In this document: piece after piece, positions 62,262 to 64,000 of the stretch | How the letters are laid out: every line of letters begins with the position of its first letter | How positions within the stretch are numbered: the stretch's first letter is position 1 | Origin: Candidimonas nitroreducens | GTDB taxonomy: Bacteria > Pseudomonadota > Gammaproteobacteria > Burkholderiales > Burkholderiaceae_B | Direction of reading: 5' to 3' | NCBI RefSeq assembly: GCF_002209565.1 | Contig: NZ_NJIH01000010.1 | Location: 62,001-126,000 of the forward strand | DNA: 64,000 nucleotides | Program-made: the position numbers and the translations under genes | Notes under the pieces: generated by a model | What the model was told of the DNA's origin: nothing | Seen by the model: the letters and a program-made list of their open reading frames with translations, nothing else | Database searches by the model: none

Positions 62262-62418
62262 TCAATATTCAACGGTAATTCTGTGAAAAGCCTGCACGGA
62301 ATCAACGCCGCCGCATCCGCACATCAACATTCAAACCGCCGATATTTTAATTTACGCGGCCCGCATGCGAAGCGAGCACGGCGCCAGGCGCCGGCCACAC
62401 CCCGCAAGCGGCCCGGGG

Positions 62419-62910
62419 CTACAGCTTCAGCACGCGTTCGCCGCGGCCTATGCCCGACACGCCCGTACGCACGGTTTCCAGGATCGCGCTGTGATCCAGC
62501 GCCCCCAGGAAGGCTTCGATCTTTTCCTGTACGCCAGTCAGCTCGATCGTGTAGACCTTGTCCGTCACGTCGATGATGCGGCCGCGGAAAATATCGGCCA
62601 TGCGCTTCATTTCTTCGCGCTCCTTGCCCACGGCACGCACCTTCACGAGCATCAGCTCGCGCTCGATGTGCGCGCCTTCGGACAAGTCCACCACCTTGAC
62701 CACGTCCACCAGGCGGTTCAAGTGCTTGGTGATCTGCTCGACGATCTCGTCCGAGCCTTCGGTGACGATGGTCATGCGCGACAGCGTCGAGTCTTCGGTG
62801 GGCGCCACCGTAAGGGTCTCGATGTTGTAGCCGCGCGCCGAGAACAGGCCTACCACGCGCGACAGCGCACCCGGTTCGTTTTCCAGCAGGATAGAAATCA
62901 CATGCTTCAT
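62419..62910 (-). CDS. ilvH: Acetolactate synthase small (regulatory) subunit
   Basis: A 163-residue protein with an N-terminal ACT domain (ISILLENEPGALSRVVGLFSARGYN in parts) that binds valine, and a C-terminal activation domain (KVYTIELTGVQEKIEAFL). It stimulates the IlvB catalytic subunit and makes it valine sensitive. It starts 19 bp after ilvB. The 283-bp gap to ilvC (62136-62418) holds GC-rich inverted repeats but no gene. Confidence 0.97.
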   Translation of the reverse strand: MKHVISILLENEPGALSRVVGLFSARGYNIETLTVAPTEDSTLSRMTIVTEGSDEIVEQITKHLNRLVDVVKVVDLSEGAHIERELMLVKVRAVGKEREEMKRMADIFRGRIIDVTDKVYTIELTGVQEKIEAFLGALDHSAILETVRTGVSGIGRGERVLKL

Positions 62911-62929
62911 TATTTCCTCTCCTTGCAGG

Positions 62930-64000
62930 TCAAAGGTCTTCGGAACCGAGCAACATCTCGGTCAGGCCGCGGCCGGCCTTCACCATCGGCCAGACGTTTT
63001 CGGTCTGGTCGGTGATGAAGTCGAGGAATACCAGGCGGTTGCGATGCTTGCCGAACGCCTCGCGGATCGCCGGCTCGACGTCGGCCGGCTTGTCGATGCG
63101 CATGCCGACGTGACCATAGCTTTCGACCAGCTTGACGAAGTCGGGCAGCGCGTCCACGTAGGACTCGGAATAGCGCGAGCCGTAGTCGATCTGCTGCCAT
63201 TGCCGCACCATGCCCAGGTAGCGGTTGTTCAGGCACAGGATCTTAGGCGTCAGCTTGTACTGGTTGCAGGTGGACAGTTCCTGGATGTTCATCTGGATCG
63301 AGCCCTCGCCGGTGATGACGGCGACCTCGCTGCCCGGATTGGCCATCTGCACGCCCATGGCGTAGGGCAGGCCCACCCCCATGGTGCCCAGGCCGCCGGA
63401 ATTGATCCAGCGCCGCGGTTCGTCGAAGCGGTAGTATTGCGCCGCCCACATCTGGTGCTGGCCCACGTCGGAAGCGACGAAGGCCTTGCCCCCGGTCACG
63501 TCCCACAGCGTCTCGACCACGGACTGCGGCTTGATGACCTCGTCGGACGTTTCGTACTTCAGGCACTGGCGGGCGCGCCAGCCGTCGATCTGCCCCCACC
63601 ACTTGGCCAGCGCCGCCTTGCCGGCGGCCGACGGGCCCTGGCCCTGTTCGGCGGCCTGGCGGTAGAAGCCGTTGAGCTCTTGCAGCACGTCCTTGACGTT
63701 GCCCACGATGGGCACGTCCACCCGCACGCGCTTGGAAATCGACGACGGATCGATGTCGATATGTATGATCTTGCGCGGATTCTGCGCGAAATGCTTGGGG
63801 TTGCCGATGACGCGGTCGTCGAAGCGCGTGCCCACTGCCAGCAGCACGTCGCAGTTCTGCATGGCCATGTTGGCCTCGTAGGTGCCGTGCATGCCGGGCA
63901 TGCCCACGAAACGGCGGTCGCTGGCCGGGAACGCCCCCAGCCCCATCAGTGTGGTGGTGCAGGGCGCGCCCAGCATCTCGACCAGCTCACGCAGTTCCGG
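62930..64000 (-). CDS. ilvB: Acetolactate synthase large subunit, 5' part outside window
   Basis: The last 356 codons are in the window; the frame is open to the right edge (PELRELVEMLGAPCTTTLMG). The thiamine diphosphate site is visible as VITGEGSIQMNIQELSTC and CLNNRYLGMVRQWQ, and the central domain has VGTRFDDRVIGNP. It condenses two pyruvates to acetolactate, or pyruvate with 2-oxobutyrate. First visible gene of the ilvBHC operon. Confidence 0.97.
   Translation of the reverse strand, partial: PELRELVEMLGAPCTTTLMGLGAFPASDRRFVGMPGMHGTYEANMAMQNCDVLLAVGTRFDDRVIGNPKHFAQNPRKIIHIDIDPSSISKRVRVDVPIVGNVKDVLQELNGFYRQAAEQGQGPSAAGKAALAKWWGQIDGWRARQCLKYETSDEVIKPQSVVETLWDVTGGKAFVASDVGQHQMWAAQYYRFDEPRRWINSGGLGTMGVGLPYAMGVQMANPGSEVAVITGEGSIQMNIQELSTCNQYKLTPKILCLNNRYLGMVRQWQQIDYGSRYSESYVDALPDFVKLVESYGHVGMRIDKPADVEPAIREAFGKHRNRLVFLDFITDQTENVWPMVKAGRGLTEMLLGSEDL

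Overview
The window looks like part of the chromosome of a betaproteobacterium of the family Alcaligenaceae (Bordetella/Achromobacter/Pusillimonas type). The evidence is its high GC content, the core blocks rpsO-pnp, qor-tpiA-secG-tRNA-Leu and ilvBHC-psd-pssA, and five separate genes for Bug/TctC-type periplasmic solute receptors, a family greatly expanded in this group. No phage, insertion sequence, integrase or CRISPR array was seen.

Layout. Bases 1-8400 hold an aromatic-type catabolic cluster: a TauD/TfdA-like dioxygenase cut by the left edge, a divergent IclR regulator, a FAD hydroxylase, a FAH-fold hydrolase, a gentisate-dioxygenase-like bicupin, a Bug receptor, then a GntP permease. Bases 8600-11650 are core: tRNA-Leu(GAG), secG, tpiA and a quinone oxidoreductase, all on the minus strand. 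Bases 11980-25100 are mixed: tRNA-Ser(UGA), small proteins, a decayed aldehyde dehydrogenase, a minus-strand catabolic run (MFS, two TauD-like oxygenases, aldehyde dehydrogenase, Bug) opposite a MarR regulator, and a tRNA-Leu(UAA) split by a 228-nt group I intron. Bases 25187-29508 hold a LysR regulator divergent from a CoA-transferase / HMG-CoA-lyase-like / Bug operon.

Bases 29495-43080 hold an aldo-keto reductase, a hydrolase, a bicupin, a LacI regulator, a CUT1-type ABC sugar importer, and a second LacI operon (HisD-like dehydrogenase, SDR, LacI) followed by Bug and an RraA-fold protein. Near-identical palindromes lie before the bicupin/LacI pair and before the ABC operon, so one LacI probably controls both. 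After pnp and rpsO (43319-45922) comes a five-gene minus-strand operon (RraA-like, IclR, Bug, a 685-residue metallophosphoesterase with a large unassigned C-terminal half, SDR). It lies downstream of two copies of one long AT-rich palindrome.

Bases 52074-64000 are again mostly core: a lipoprotein, pssA, psd, a complete heme-uptake operon (receptor, HmuS, HmuT, HmuU, HmuV) with a candidate Fur site, then ilvC, ilvH and ilvB, the last cut by the right edge. Most accessory clusters follow one plan: a local regulator, one or two oxidoreductases or lyases, and an orphan Bug receptor without TctA/TctB membrane partners. The two least expected items are the intron-split tRNA-Leu and the metallophosphoesterase operon.
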